Assembly: GCA_946699065.1 (NCBI GenBank)
Contig: CAMPDV010000011.1
Coordinates: 1,178,001 to 1,242,000, forward strand
From: Loxodes magnus
Lineage: Eukaryota > Ciliophora > Karyorelictea > Loxodida > Loxodidae
Length of the DNA stretch: 64,000 nucleotides
Direction of reading: 5' to 3'
Part shown: positions 36,813-49,516 of the stretch, piece after piece
Layout of the letters: each line of letters starts with the position of its first letter
Numbering within the stretch: the stretch's first letter is position 1
Translations under genes and position numbers: made by a program
Notes under the pieces: generated by a model
Databases searched by the model: none
Seen by the model: only the letters and a program-made list of their open reading frames with translations
Told to the model about the DNA's origin: nothing

Positions 36813-39666
36813 ATGTCCGACCAAACTAAAACTATTTAAGAACGAACGGATTAAGCGCCTAAATATAATAAGTCTGTCAACTTCAACTCTTTTATAGAAA
36901 ATCAGTATAGGAATTTCTTAAAATTCAGCAAGTATTTTAACAAAGCTTTTGTTTAAAAATTAGGTTATTCAAAAATAGTTCTGTTGGAACTCTTATTTTT
37001 TGATTAGAGGCTCGAGTTTTACTTTAAAGGTTAAAAAAGTTAAACAGAGGAATAAGAGACGATGGGGTTCTTTTTTGTTTAAAAGCACAAAGAAGTTGAA
37101 AAAATAATTAATTTATATAACTAGGCTTCTAACGAAATCAGAAACGGACTTAAAATAGAAGCTGTCAGCACTCAAATTTCAGAAGATCTTAAGATTTCAG
37201 TTGTAACTAGATGAAGAAATTAATTCGATATGACTTTAGAAGATTTGATTAGGCTGAGGAAAGAAAAGAATTCTTGATTTTCTAGAGACGAAATTTCTCT
37301 TTTTATAGGAAAGTTGCTTATTATTTTGACTAAACTTCGGTCTGAAAATCTTTACACTATGACTTGCCTTCCTTAGAACATTTTTGTTCGTCTTAACAAA
37401 TTTGATTAGCTCTAAGATATTCAACTTATGACTAGAGCAATTACTAAAGAAGATCTAAGAGATAAAAAATTTCAAGTCATGGTTAACTCCTAAAGCTCTG
37501 AGAGTTTTTTTGGCTGAATTCCTAAATTTCTAATCTAGCATACAGTCAATCAGCCTCACTCAACCACAAAGTAGATGATGTTTTCAGCAGGATTAACAGT
37601 GCTTTACTTTATAACAGGGTAGAAGTTAATATATCATAACTCAGAGTCTAGCTTCGTAAAGGATATTGATATCTAAATTAAGCAAGTTAATTAGAATTAT
37701 GGAGTCAAAATTTCCACTATAGTAAGGTTTTTCTTCCAAACTACCAATAATATTAATCTCAAGCCTAAAACTATTTCTAAATTCCCTATCTACTTATTAT
37801 GTGATAAGTATATTAAAGGCTTCACATATACTAAGCATGGATAAGAATTGAAGTTCATTGTTAAGTCTTATAAGGAAAAACAAAAAACTAAAATCAAAGA
37901 AAAAAAAGAAAAAAAAGAAAAGGAACTCTAAAAGCAAATCTTAAATAGTGAAGAAAATCAAAAAGCTAAAGAAGAGCAAAACTAATCAGAAAATAAAGAA
38001 ATTAAATGTAATGATACCAAAAATCAAGCAGGTGAAATAACAAATAAAGAGAGGGAATAGCAAAATTAAGAACTTAATACTTTAGAAGAAAATTAAGAAA
38101 ACAACTCTTAATAAGAGTAAGAAGAAAATGCCTAGAACAATTATCAAGATAAGAACTTATAAGAATTTAAAAACTCTAGAGAAAAGCTAATAACAATATT
38201 GCAAAACGCATAGAAAGAAATTCAAAAATATAGAATTAAAAGAGGTGTTAAGAGAGTTTTAATGGGAATAACTGCCAGTCTTGAACTGCCTTAACAGCTT
38301 TAAGTAAGAAAACTCGCTTTTGAAAGATTTTTGGAATCTCTATCTAAATAGTTTTAACTATCAAAATTTGAAGTGGCTTTCATTAATTTATTAATAAAGA
38401 AGGTATTTAATAAGCAGAGTGTCGCTCTTAAAAATATCATCAATCAATATGCTTGCTGCTTTAGCGTTTTAGCTATCTTAACTAAAATGTTTATGTCGAA
38501 GATAGACTCAGGAGATTTATAGGTAATTTAAGAAATTATACTGGGTAAAAAGGGATGAAGCTTTTATACTAATTTTATATTTCAAACGCTGAAGGGTACC
38601 AATAATCCATTCGATATTAAAAATTACTAATGAAACGCTGAAGTTTAAAGGCTAGAGCAAATGGGAAGAGATGAAGAGTAACGAAGGATTCAGGATGAAG
38701 ATTATTTGTTTGAACTTCAACTTTAAGAGCTTTAATATCTAAACCTAAAACCTAAAAATGAAAACGAGACTTAAGAAAAATTCTAGCTATTAGAAGAGTA
38801 AAGTGAAGAACCACTTGAGAAGTTTTTGTTATAGCCAGATCTCTAAAAGATTATTAGAGCAATGAATGAAAATACTCAGATAATCTTATCTGATTAAGAG
38901 AATATGAAGCAATAAGAAGCGAGTAACTTATAAAGCTTGATTATCTAAAATTAAGATAGTGAGGAAAGTGAATTAAGTAAAAGACACATTTTAGAAATGT
39001 ACAGGTTTATCATGCAAAGCTTACCAGATTATTATTTAAATGATATGCAATTACTACCTTCTCAGATCTAATCTTCTTCTTAAATTTCTTAATAAAATAA
39101 AAAATTATCAGAAAAAAACAATTTAAACATAGAGGAAATCTAGAGTTAGAAGGAAAAATGAGAAAGTAAAAAAGATAATTTCTAAGTAATAGGAGAGAAT
39201 GTTTTAAATACCCTTTATAGGAATTATAAACAGATAGATCTATGAAATACTAAGGCTTAGGGAAAAGTTGTTTTATTATCATATAGTGATTAGAAGAATT
39301 TCTTCAATCACGACATTTGCTTTTCAGACTTATATTAAGATTTATATGCTAATGAAGTCTCTGAGAGTCATATCCATTAGGTATCTAATGGAATTTGTAG
39401 TTAATGTGTTGAAGAATGAGCAGTTATGGATAGGCCATAGGACTAATATGTAGATTTCCAAGAAGGCTTTTACCCACATTTTCAAATACATAGTTAGAAA
39501 TTCTATGAAGAGTTAAGAAATTAAATAGAACTGTAAAAAAGTAGAAATTATGCATTGAATCAAGAAGAAGACGAAGATGAAGTTTAGATAGACTTTGGTA
39601 ATTATTATTAATAGTGTAGATTAAGATGACTTTGATAGACTAAGTGATGATAATGTTTTGTAGTGA
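36813..39666 (+). CDS. Large protein with divergent kinase-like N-terminal domain
   Basis: About 942 residues, with one 22-nt intron at 39598-39619 near the 3' end, and a TAG-TGA terminator at 39661-39666. Residues 1-330 have the rough layout of a protein kinase: FDMTLEDLIRLRKEKNSWFS in the hinge/helix-D region, LLIILTKLRSENLYTMTCLP then QNIFVRL where HRDLKPxNIL would be, and MMFSAGLTVLYFITGQKL resembling the DxWSxGxxLYxxLTG helix F. The HRD and DFG motifs are missing, so it would be a pseudokinase; the assignment is tentative. Residues 350-460 are a Lys/Glu/Gln low-complexity linker. Residues 460-590 form a helical domain (RGVKRVLMGITASLELPQQL). The C-terminus is strongly acidic (NQEEDEDEVQIDF, DDFDRLSDDNVL). 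No other family is recognised. Confidence 0.8.
39598..39619 (+). other. Intron, 22 nt, in the pseudokinase-like gene
   Basis: GTAATT..TGTAG. Splicing joins QIDF to DQDDFDRLSDDNVL and leads into TAG-TGA. Confidence 0.65.
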
Positions 39667-40266
39667 TTATTAAAGAATATAATATTTTTAAATTCAATTT
39701 TTATTAAGAAATATTTAAGCTATTTTCAGAACCTTCTTTCTTACACTCAACACTAATTGCTTTTCTTCACTTTTAATTTAGAGTTATTATTTTTGTCTAC
39801 CCAGAAAGTAAAAAATCTACTATACTGAAAATATTCGAATAATTAGGAAGTAAAACACTTCAAATAAATAAAGTTCAGAAATCACTCAAAAAAAAACTTC
39901 TAGTATATTGTTTCAATTAGCACTATTATTCAGTCAAATATATCTCAGCAAAAAAACCAGTTTTAACTATTTTGCTAAGAAGTACTAAACTCGAGGCTTT
40001 GCTTTTTAACTCTCCAACATGTAATAATAAAGGAAAATAAAACTTGATATGAATAGACATAGATGAAATAATAGAAGCTAGGTTAATGTAAAGAGTAGAT
40101 ACGTCTCTGATAATTATAATTTTATAGACTTTTAAATTTACTATTTATTTTTTACTAATATATATTTTTGTTCTAAACCAAATATAGTAAAGAACCTTTA
40201 ATTTAGAGTAGTTTTTATTACCTATCAAGTAGTTAAGAAACAAAGTTTAATGATAATGTAATTTCT
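39667..40266. other. Intergenic, convergent 3' ends
   Basis: 600 bases, AT-rich, between the pseudokinase-like gene (plus) and the TRIM-like gene (minus). Nothing is recognised. Confidence 0.5.
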
Positions 40267-43017
40267 TCAAATTATTTCTTCATCCTCAAGCTTAATTTGA
40301 ACGGTATGAGTATTGCTTCTATTAATTCTATAAAAATAAAAAGGACTGCTGTTTGCTTTTGGCTTTTCGTTAGACTCATGAGACTTTGGAGACTTACTAA
40401 AACTGAATTACAGGATTTTCTTTTTTGCATTCTTAAACTTTATTTTATCTTAAATGGAATCAGACTAATACCCTTTAGAACACCTCTGTAAATCATCTTT
40501 TTTAGTAATGATATAAACGACATCATCCTTTTACTACTTAACTTTATTTTTAATATTAGCAAAAGAAATCCACTGGAATCTATTTTCTGACACATCAATT
40601 CTCATACTAGCATTTGACTAATTCAATATTTGATTTACAATAGTGAATTAAAGCTGTTCATTGTTTTCTCTGTGCTCATTTTATATTTCCTTGTCAATTC
40701 TATTGTTTTTCTGCTACTTCCTTTTGCTATTAATTATAAACTTGTTCAACCTTAGACAGTTTTCAGGATATAGCTTTCGCACGAATAAAAGCTATTCGTT
40801 AGATGGATTTAACTCATCAGCATTAGTTAATTCTTCGATTCAGATACTAGTCTTATCTTATATCTTTAAATTGCAAGGCTTAAATAGCTTTGGAATTATG
40901 TTATTATAGTAATCCCATAGTCTTATGTCTATTACTTTGTAATCCTCGTTTTTCTTAATCTTCTGCATATATTTTCCATATTAGCTAATTATTTCTGCTT
41001 TCAAGTTCAAAAAGTCAAAAATTTTATTTTTATCTAAAACGATTTCCATTAGGAAATTACTTTTGGCAACTGGAAGAATTTTTTACAATCCATCCTAAAA
41101 CTCTAATGAAAAAAGCATAATTCTGATATCATTTTCTGCTTTAGGAATTCCTTGCATAATCTATAAAACGTGCTCACACTTATGAGCTAGCTAATTCTAG
41201 CAGAAAGTATCGCTAATAATCTAGTTAATGTTTACTATTTCTTCATATTTATTAGCCTTTTTAATAAACAGTATAGTGTCATTTTCGTTTAGTTTTATAG
41301 TTCTGCAAATCTCGCTCTTAAGTTCTGCAATTGAGCGACTTCTTTCGAATTCCATTTATTAATCAAGAATGAACGAAATGGAAGGTTTTTTCAAGAGAGT
41401 AATAGCATTGAAATCTCCTTAGTCATCAACTATTTCGTATTCGATGCTATCCTTTGGGTTGTTAAACTAAAAAGTGCATTTATTGTTTCAATTAAGCATT
41501 ACTTATAGCCAATTCGAATTTTCGATAGAGTTAATCAGCTCCATATACAAGGTCTGTCTGTTTTTAATGTTTTATTCCTTTATCGTTCTTTCTTTATGAT
41601 CAGCTAAGTTTATCATCCCATTGCTAGAATACTAAAGAATAATGAACGCAGCTTATTAAAACCCAGTAAGCTCTTAGATTTTAGTAAAAAGGCTTTCAAT
41701 TTTGTTATTATCACTTATTTAAACTTAATAGCTCTCTCCATAGTCATTTTCATCATGAATAACTTCTTAAGCAGCTACAAAGTTCAAAATTTTAACCTAA
41801 AGAAGCATACTATTATACTCCTCCCACTATATAGATTAATCTAATCTAGTTTCCAAAGCAAAATCGTCACAGCTTTAATTATTTTTTTTATGTTTCTAGA
41901 TTATTTCTTTAAGAGTTTTATTCTCATATTAATCAAGAGTAGTAGTCATAATTCTTGCATCTATGTCATAGAGTCTGAGTCTAATATTTTCATCAGAAAT
42001 CTAAAGATTATGTTCGATAGCAGCTTGTATCTTAATTCTATATAAGGAATGATTGGATTGAACTTTCAGTCTTTTAATAGAATTTTAGTAAGACACTTTT
42101 ATAAATTAAGTTTGCTAGTTTTTAAATTTGCTTTACTGCTTCTAGTTATGCTGGTAGTTCTTCAGAATTTAGCTATAAATTTCTTTGAAGTCTATTATTT
42201 GAACATTCTCCCATACTACATTATATTTTTAGTAGTCAAAGTTAAATTCAACAAAATTATGTACTTGCTGCTTGAGTTAGATTAAGTTCACTTTTTGAAG
42301 TTCATTGATAGATGTATTAAGAATATTAAAGTTTTCTATGTAACTAACAGTATCCATTTCATTAGTAGCCCCTAAAGATTTCTTTATATCTTTAATATGC
42401 TTTTCATAGTTAGAATATTACTATTATAAGTCTTGGGATCTATTCTTTATTTCAGTGACCCAATGATCTTAGACATTTTCTATGTATTTCTAGAGTTTAA
42501 TGCATTATTAGTTCACAAATTCGATTATTTAGTTTGACTTATCTTTAACTTCATTTTTCTCTTGGACAATTTATTAGAGATATTGGAACTTGTTAGACTT
42601 CTAAAAATTATCCCTTAAAGATGGGTATTCTTTGGCAATCTGATCCTTGATAGTTATTAAATCAGAAATTTAGTGACCTGTATGTTCCTTATAAAGACAC
42701 TAAATGCATATTATTTTCTAATCAGTTTTGCAATAAAGCTCTTTTGGCTATAAATGCTACTAACAATATTACTATTGTTAGTTATTATCCTTTATGAAAT
42801 TTAGTAAAATGTAAAGTGTGGTGAGTTACTAAGGAAGTCGATTATCGAATTTCCTATCAAAAGGACAAATGATTGCGTCTTTCTATCTATAAATTCCGTT
42901 TATGCAATCCAAACAAAAAGTGTGTCCACATTGGATGATTTTAGGCACTCGATCAGTACTGTTATAGCTAAAGTTGCAAATAGAGCATTCCAAAATTTAA
43001 TTAGTCTCTTTTTACAT
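40267..43017 (-). CDS. TRIM-like RING, B-box, coiled-coil protein with long C-terminal region
   Basis: 916 residues, no introns, from ATG at 43017 to TGA at 40269-40267. The RING is at residues 11-60: MQKETNQILECSICNFSYNS, IIQCGHTFCLDCINGIYRQK and ICPFDRK. A B-box follows at about 85-120: QYCQQHLQPKELYCKTDQK, IICIQCLYKEHTGHQ. A coiled coil spans about 140-260. This is the RBCC order of TRIM ubiquitin ligases. The remaining 600 residues lack SPRY, filamin or NHL domains. They contain segments resembling MATH/USP-type ubiquitin-fold regions (DHKERTIKEQNIKNRQTLYM; RTIKLNENDTILFIKKANKY), but this is weak. It is likely a cytosolic E3 ligase with an unusual substrate-binding region. Confidence 0.87.
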
Positions 43018-43846
43018 TATATTTTAATTTCGTATATTTACTTAAATAATATTTTATACTTTTACCTTCTCTTCTTTTTATTCCTTATTTTCATTATATT
43101 TCAACATACCCTCTAAACCCTTAAGCTTAAAGTAGATCTATTTTTTCTTTAATTATTTATTTTTTACCATTAATTTTTAAGTTTTATTCAGATTAGATAC
43201 TCTCTCTCATATCTCTTTGCTAATATAATCGATGTAATTAAAAAATTATGTGTTTTCAAAGTTTCTTTTGTAATATAATCTTATTGAATTTTCTAAGAAG
43301 TAACTTAGTTAAGATAAATTTCATTAATAATTTATTTAGCCTTGTATACTTTATTTTATAAAGATACTCATATTTATCAGAACATATCTACTAAGTGTAT
43401 TATCTTATGTAGTCTAGCTATTTAAATAGATATAGCATATTTATTTCTTATTTGCTTTCTTAATTATATAACTACCTCCTAATCCTCTATGTAAAGATCT
43501 TTATTAGCTGCTTTTTTATTTTTAGAAAAATGTTTCTTTCTGCATTTTTATGAGCTATAAAGTAATTAATAGATACATTTTATTAAAGTCTTTTAATTTT
43601 TAGCTGAATATATTAACGAAAAAAACTAGATGTTACTGATTATTTATATAGTATTTTAATTATTAAATATAAGAATAACGCTTATTTAAAGGCTTATATT
43701 CAACAGTTTAAAACATTATAATATATTGTTATAAAAAAATCTTTTTTAAAGTTAGTTAACTGTGCTGTTGGAACGAAGTAGCAAATTGGTTATTAATTAA
43801 TATATTAAACCTATTAAGAATGTTAAGTAATAATAGCTTTATTTTT
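43018..43846. other. Intergenic, AT-rich
   Basis: 829 bases between two minus-strand genes. It holds the presumed promoter of the TRIM-like gene. An in-frame-looking MLKYNENKEQKEEK at about 43,103 could be an upstream exon but is not required. Confidence 0.45.
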
Positions 43847-45630
43847 TCAATCAATCTAGTTTTCATTTTCCGATGATTTCTGGATTTGCTATTGTTGTTC
43901 TGTCTCTTTATTATTATGAGTTTTATAGTGTGCAGCGTATTGAGAAATTTTACTGTACTGCTTATAGCAAACTTTACATTCAAAAAATTATGGTTTTTTA
44001 GTTGAATTTTCTTATTATTAGTTTTCTAAAACGAGGCTTTGCTCTAGCTTTTTGTCATTTTCTTGAGAAAAATACTTTGATGAAAGTTCGTTTTACAGTA
44101 AAGGAGACTCCAAAGTTTTCTCTTAAAAGTCTTAATTATTCATCTGAATTTCTTCTATAGGAACATCTATTTAGCAGTCTTGATTGCTAGGCTAAGGCTC
44201 TTCAGTTTTTGTTTATATTTCTTCAATTTCCATTATATTGTTCTAAAATTCCTAATTTAAGTTGATATGGTTTTCTCTGCTTTCAGTTTCATTAGTTAAA
44301 TTATACTATACAACTTGAGAAGAAGATGATTAAAATTAATTATTTGAAGGCTCTGAAGTAAAAGAGTTAGAGTTGCTTAATTATTTTTTCTCAAGTTTGT
44401 TTTCCTTTTAATTTTCACTTTACTACTTTTCGTGCTTTTGACGCTCTTTCTCTTATCTTTATGCTTAATTTTTCTTATGAGAAATTTTGCTGTCCTATTA
44501 CTTTTCACTGCGATTCATAGCTCTTCTATTATATTTTAATAGTTCAAGATGCTTTATGAAATACTTACCTGAAGATAGATATTATAGTTTTTATTATGAT
44601 CTTTTGTTTTTGTATGCTTTTCTTGTTCACGGTTATTATCAAATTTTACTTAACAACATTGACACCATAATCTTTATTTATTTATTCCAATATTATCTTC
44701 ATAACTTATATCTTATTCTTGTTTTCCTTTTAAAGGTTAATTTGAACTTTACTTAGGAGACGTTTTTTGCTTTTTGCTTCCTTTCTAATATACTTCAGTC
44801 TAGTTTTCTTTCAATTTCTTACGCTTTATTGTCTAGTTGTCTTAATTATTTTTTTTAAGCCTTTTTCTTATTTATGATTTTTATTTCTTTTTGATAATAT
44901 TTTTTCCATCTTTTTATTCTTCGCTACTTTGCGTATTTATTGTAATCATATGTTCGTCTTACTAAAATTCGCTTTCAGTTTCACTTAAATGTATTTAGCA
45001 TTGGCTAACATCCTCTTTTATTTATGCCTTTATTTCCTTTTATTCCTTTTGTTTATGCTACTCTTAGCTACCTGCTTGTTAACTTTAAACTATTACTTCA
45101 ATAGTATCACTTGAACCATCTTCAATTTCATCCTTTACTTCAGGTTCTTACTTTTCATTTTTTAATTCCTATTACAAATCTATCTATTTTGGTTTTTAAT
45201 TTGCTAAATTATCGTCTTAAAAGCCTAGCTACTGATATTTATCCTTGAAGGAGAAATCAAAAGAGTTTTAATTTCCTCTTTGCTCTTCTTTTTTGTAATT
45301 CTAATCATTTTCAGATCCCTCCTTCTTTTCCAGTAAATCTTTTAGTTCCTAGCATTTATCGTTAATTGATCTGTTTATTTCTGAAAACCTGTTAACCATG
45401 TCATATTATAAGCCAGTCATATTTTATACATCCTAAATATTTTATATTTCTTAATCGTTTAAAAGGGCCATTGCTAGATATCCTTTCTTAAGAATATTCT
45501 ATAAATTCTAAACTGAAAGATCATGAACTGCTTTTTCAAGTTCCTACTACTAAACAGAATAGAGTGATTAGGTAGTTTCAGGGCCAATGATTAAAGCACT
45601 CAAAATAAGTTCCTGCTACTAGTCAATCAT
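43847..45630 (-). CDS. C2H2 zinc-finger protein, Gln/Glu-rich
   Basis: 588 residues after removal of a 17-nt intron (44568-44552), ending at TGA 43849-43847. Two C2H2 fingers are visible. The first is at about residues 309-336: RLWCQCCQVKFDNNREQEKH then TKTKDH (C-x2-C-x12-H-x5-H, U1-like spacing). The second is close to the C-terminus: FFECKVCYKQYSKISQYAAH then YKTH (C-x2-C-x12-H-x3-H). Between and before them the chain is highly charged and Gln-rich, with basic patches such as KKKQKSQIRKRLKKNN and an acidic segment EPEVKDEIEDGSSDTIEVIV. It is likely a nuclear nucleic-acid-binding protein. The long Gln content is written with TAA and TAG, so the gene is invisible under standard translation. 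Confidence 0.82.
44552..44568 (-). other. Intron, 17 nt, in the zinc-finger gene
   Basis: GTAAGT..TAAAG on the minus strand. Splicing joins NYNIYLQ to HLELLKYNRRAMNRSE. Confidence 0.8.
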
Positions 45631-45931
45631 TTTTATTAAATATCAATTTGTAAAGGCTTTTTATATAAATTCCAATAATTAATAGAATTATCAGCCCATC
45701 TATTCACTTCATTTGGTACCTATTTTTATAGTATATTCTAGTTTTAGAGTTTATTTTATATACCAGAATCTAATATACTTAAAGCTATATTTTTGATACT
45801 TAAAATTTAGTAAATATATTATATACTCCAGTATCATTTTATAACTGTATTAGATAAAACTAAGCCTCCCATAATATTTAAAAGAAAGAATCTAAATTAA
45901 TTATAAATAATCCTTGGTATATAAAGACTAA

Positions 45932-48900
45932 TCATTACCTCATCTCTTCAACTTAAGTGAGAATGTCTATTTATAAATCACTTTAAACTTCAGCTTCTAA
46001 TTTTTTAACTTATTTCTTTATAAAGCTATCATCTAGCATTAGTGTTACTAGTTAATTCTTCTTTTACTTAGTTAGCTGCTTTTCTTTTTAATACTATATA
46101 TAGATTCTTACGTCAGAAATTAAAGATGATACCCATTCTTTTTTATTTTAACTTATTTTTTTCATTAAATTTTGCTTCACAAATTCACGTTTTTAGACTG
46201 GACAGGAGTTCATCTTTTTTATGTCTTCAATTATTTGCTTTTATAATATCAATTAAAAATCCTAAAGAATTTGTCTTGTCTCTTAATCGTAGGTTTCTTC
46301 CGAAAGTTATGTTGAATTTATAATAATTTACTATGTTTAATTTTATTCATTTGATGACTCGTTTTCACTCTTTTCATTATTATTTTTCCAGATATAATCC
46401 TAAGTCTTTTAATGCTACTGGTCTTTTTACCTATTCCATGGCTTTCTATAGCTTCTATTTTATTAATTGCTTTGAATGATATCCTACGAAACCTTCTTAT
46501 TTTACCTTATAGGTGAAAATCTATAATTTTAATCTTTTAACGTGCTTTTTATTGGAGATTTACTCTTTTATTGCCTTTCTTCTCTTGGAGCATTTTTCTG
46601 AATTGAATACTAAAGGTAATCAACAATCTATTTAATTTTAACTACTTAATTCGTTTTTTTTTAATTAGAAGAGTCATTTGATTAGGCTTTATTGAGCTAG
46701 TTTCTTCTTATGGAGTTCTTTTAATGTTACAGCTTATCATTTTATTCCTTTAGTGATTTATAAGCTGATTCTCATTATTTATACTCATCCTTTTTTTTAA
46801 ACTTCTTTAGTTTTTCGTAATATTTTACTGAATCTTCTACGAAATTTAATATTTTTACTTCTGGTTGACGTTCAGATATTTCCTTCTAAATTTTGCTTGC
46901 TCTGGTGGTATAAAGTTTTGCTTATGCAAATTACTTTATGTTAGCTTGATCTTCTTCAATTATTTTGAGGATTAAATTGAGGCTTTTTATTAGCATTTTA
47001 GGTGGATTCATATTTTATATTATTACTTCTCAATTTTTTTCATATTCAATTCCTTTGTTATGACTTAATATTTCCATAAATGCATAACTAACCAATTTCT
47101 AATACTCATTTGGCTTCTGAATGAACCTAAACTAGTCTATAACATTTTAGTTAATTGCTATGATGCTAGCTATCAGATTATCTCTTAAGCCTTTTAACTT
47201 TTCATTTAAATATTCTGGTGGTTTTTAAAACTTTTACTGAATCTACTAATCGTTTGATTTAATTGAGCAAATAGATTGATTATATAAAGCATTTCCTTAG
47301 CTACTTAAAATACTACTATAAGAAGACTACTATGGTTTTATATAAGATTTTGAAATTTTCAACAATTCAGCCGCTCCAGGACTTTTCGATCTTTTATTAT
47401 TATGCATCCTTTAACTTTCTTCTGTTTCAAGCTAATTTTAAAATCTTTCAGTCACTGACAGTTGATATTATAAGGAATCAAAAGTGCTAGTCAAGTTTAT
47501 AGAAAAGTCTTCGGGTTTAGATTGTTTTATTATATCATTTTAAAACAGTTAGGATTTACTAGAACTATGCTTAGTCTTATTTTCCTACTTTTTGATTTAT
47601 TTCCTTTCTATATTATTCTATTTGCTTTACACTTCTACCTTAAGATTCAAAATCTAGCCACTCTAATACTAGGCCTTCTATTACTTCTATTTTGAGGTAG
47701 AAACCTTTCATTTTAAAAGCATTTTTTTGAGTTAGTTATGCTTAATAAAGATAAGCTACTAAATGCTCTTCTCTTTAGGAAATCTTGAAGTGACTTGATT
47801 TTTGTATTTAGTGTTATAGTATCACTTAAGGATAGCAGTTTTAGTTACGTTTTACAAGTTTTAATTTATGTTTCTAAATAGAATTTGCAGCTTTTTAGGC
47901 TTTAGCTCTTTTTATTTCTTTTTAACTTTCTAAATTTTCTCTTTTGAAGGTATCAAAAATCTAGCTTTAATAGTATAAATGCTATGCAAAATTGAGGCCA
48001 TTTTTAATAAAGTACCTGCTGTCTTTAGTATTATTTGATCATTTTTCTCTTAGTCTTCTTCTTTTAATTACTAAAAATGATCATTTTGAGAAACTTAATT
48101 ATTATGATTTTGACCTTCTCAATTATTTTTGGTTTTTAGTTTTCCTTTTTCCTTCGTTAAGCTCTTATCATAAGTAAGTGAAAATCTCCTATACTAGTTT
48201 TATTCTAGTTTTTCATTTTTTAGTTTAGTATTTAAACTATCAAGTAGCTTGTTATTTGTATTTTGATTTATTTTGTCAACTTTCTATTCATTAAACTAAA
48301 TTTCTTACTTAGAAATAATCTTCTATTCAATTGTTTAATTAAACTCTTAGCTTTTTGCTATTGGAACTGGATCTTATTTTTAATTATTTGATTGGCTCAT
48401 CCCATTTTCTAAAGGATTGCGAGTTTATCCGTTTTACTAAACTAATTTTTGTTGTTCACTTTTTTGTTGCTTCTAAATATGATTTTCAGGCATTTATTAT
48501 TGATTGCGTAATTTTAAATTACTTATTTAGTTTGTAATCATTTTATCTCCTAAAGCTTGCTCTTAATTTATGTCTTATGTTATATCTTGTTCTTTTTTAC
48601 ATTTCTAAATATTTTCCTAATCTTCATCGCTTGAATTCAACTGGTCAAGTTCATGCTCTTCTTGAATTACTTAGAGGACTTAACCTTAATCATATTCTTT
48701 TTCCTTATCTTTGATTTGTTAGATATCATCTTAGTTTATATTTGAAGAGCATTAGTCATGCTTAATTTCCTATTGACTTAATTAATTTTAACTGATCCCT
48801 TTTTCCTTTAAAAGTTGAGTTATTTCTTTTTTTATTTCATCTCCATTAAGAAATTGAAGTGAAGGAAGACTAGAACATAGAATAACCTAATACTAATTCT

Positions 48901-49516
48901 GCAAGCTTTGCTCTTTAGTAAATGGATTCTTCTTTACGTTTAAGTTCTTAAGTTTAGATAATTAAAACAAAATACCCACAAAGATTGTGAACTGCTATTA
49001 GTCAACCTTTATTTTATTCCTTTATAGATATAAAGACTCTAAATTTTAGCATGCTAGCAGATTCTCAAATCCCTAACTAATTCTATTTTATTTCAAATCT
49101 AAAACGATAATACTTTCTAGGAACGTCAGGCTAGGAACGGAAGTTAACTTGTTATTAGAAAGGTCTAGATAATTCAGACTTTTTAATCTGAGGTTAACCT
49201 CACTAATTGAATTACCTGAGCAATCTAATTTCTTTAAAGCTTTGAATTAGCTAAGAAAGTCAACATTCTCTACTTAATTATTAGATATATTCAAATCAAG
49301 TAAATTAGCAAACTTCTACTACTCTATTATAGTTTAAAAGCAGGATTAATTAACATTCGAGTATGAAATATCCAATACCTGCAGACTAAGCACTTCAAGG
49401 CAAAGCTCTTAGACTCCTTTCATAACAAGCTGATTATTTTAATACTGCATATTCATATTCTGCTAAGGAAGCTAAGAATGGTTAGAGAGATAAATTGAGG
49501 TATTTTAGTTATCCAT
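45932..49516 (-). CDS. Large leucine-rich-repeat protein, SDS22-type repeats
   Basis: About 1,193 residues in a single intronless frame, ending TAA-TGA at 45937-45932. The N-terminal 230 residues carry LRRs, for example FANLLDLNISNNQVENVDFL, KLDCSGNSISEVNLRLKSL, NYLDLSNNKLTSVPSLTFLE and NLESLYLQRNKIKV, closed by a capping segment SLPSLQFLNGDEIKKE. The long remainder is Gln/Lys/Asn-rich and mostly disordered. A helical domain at about 840-1000 contains ASIIAINQNVIDQFRFIQKP and SLNLILKIIEEDQANIKQFA, and coiled coil appears near the end (VKKLEAEVQSDLQID). LRR heads with coiled-coil tails are common in ciliary and centrosomal proteins; that role is inferred. No enzymatic motif is seen. Confidence 0.85.

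Noticed and set aside
40297..42285. Short plus-strand standard-code frames rich in Phe and Leu
   Set aside because: They are antisense to the TRIM-like gene.
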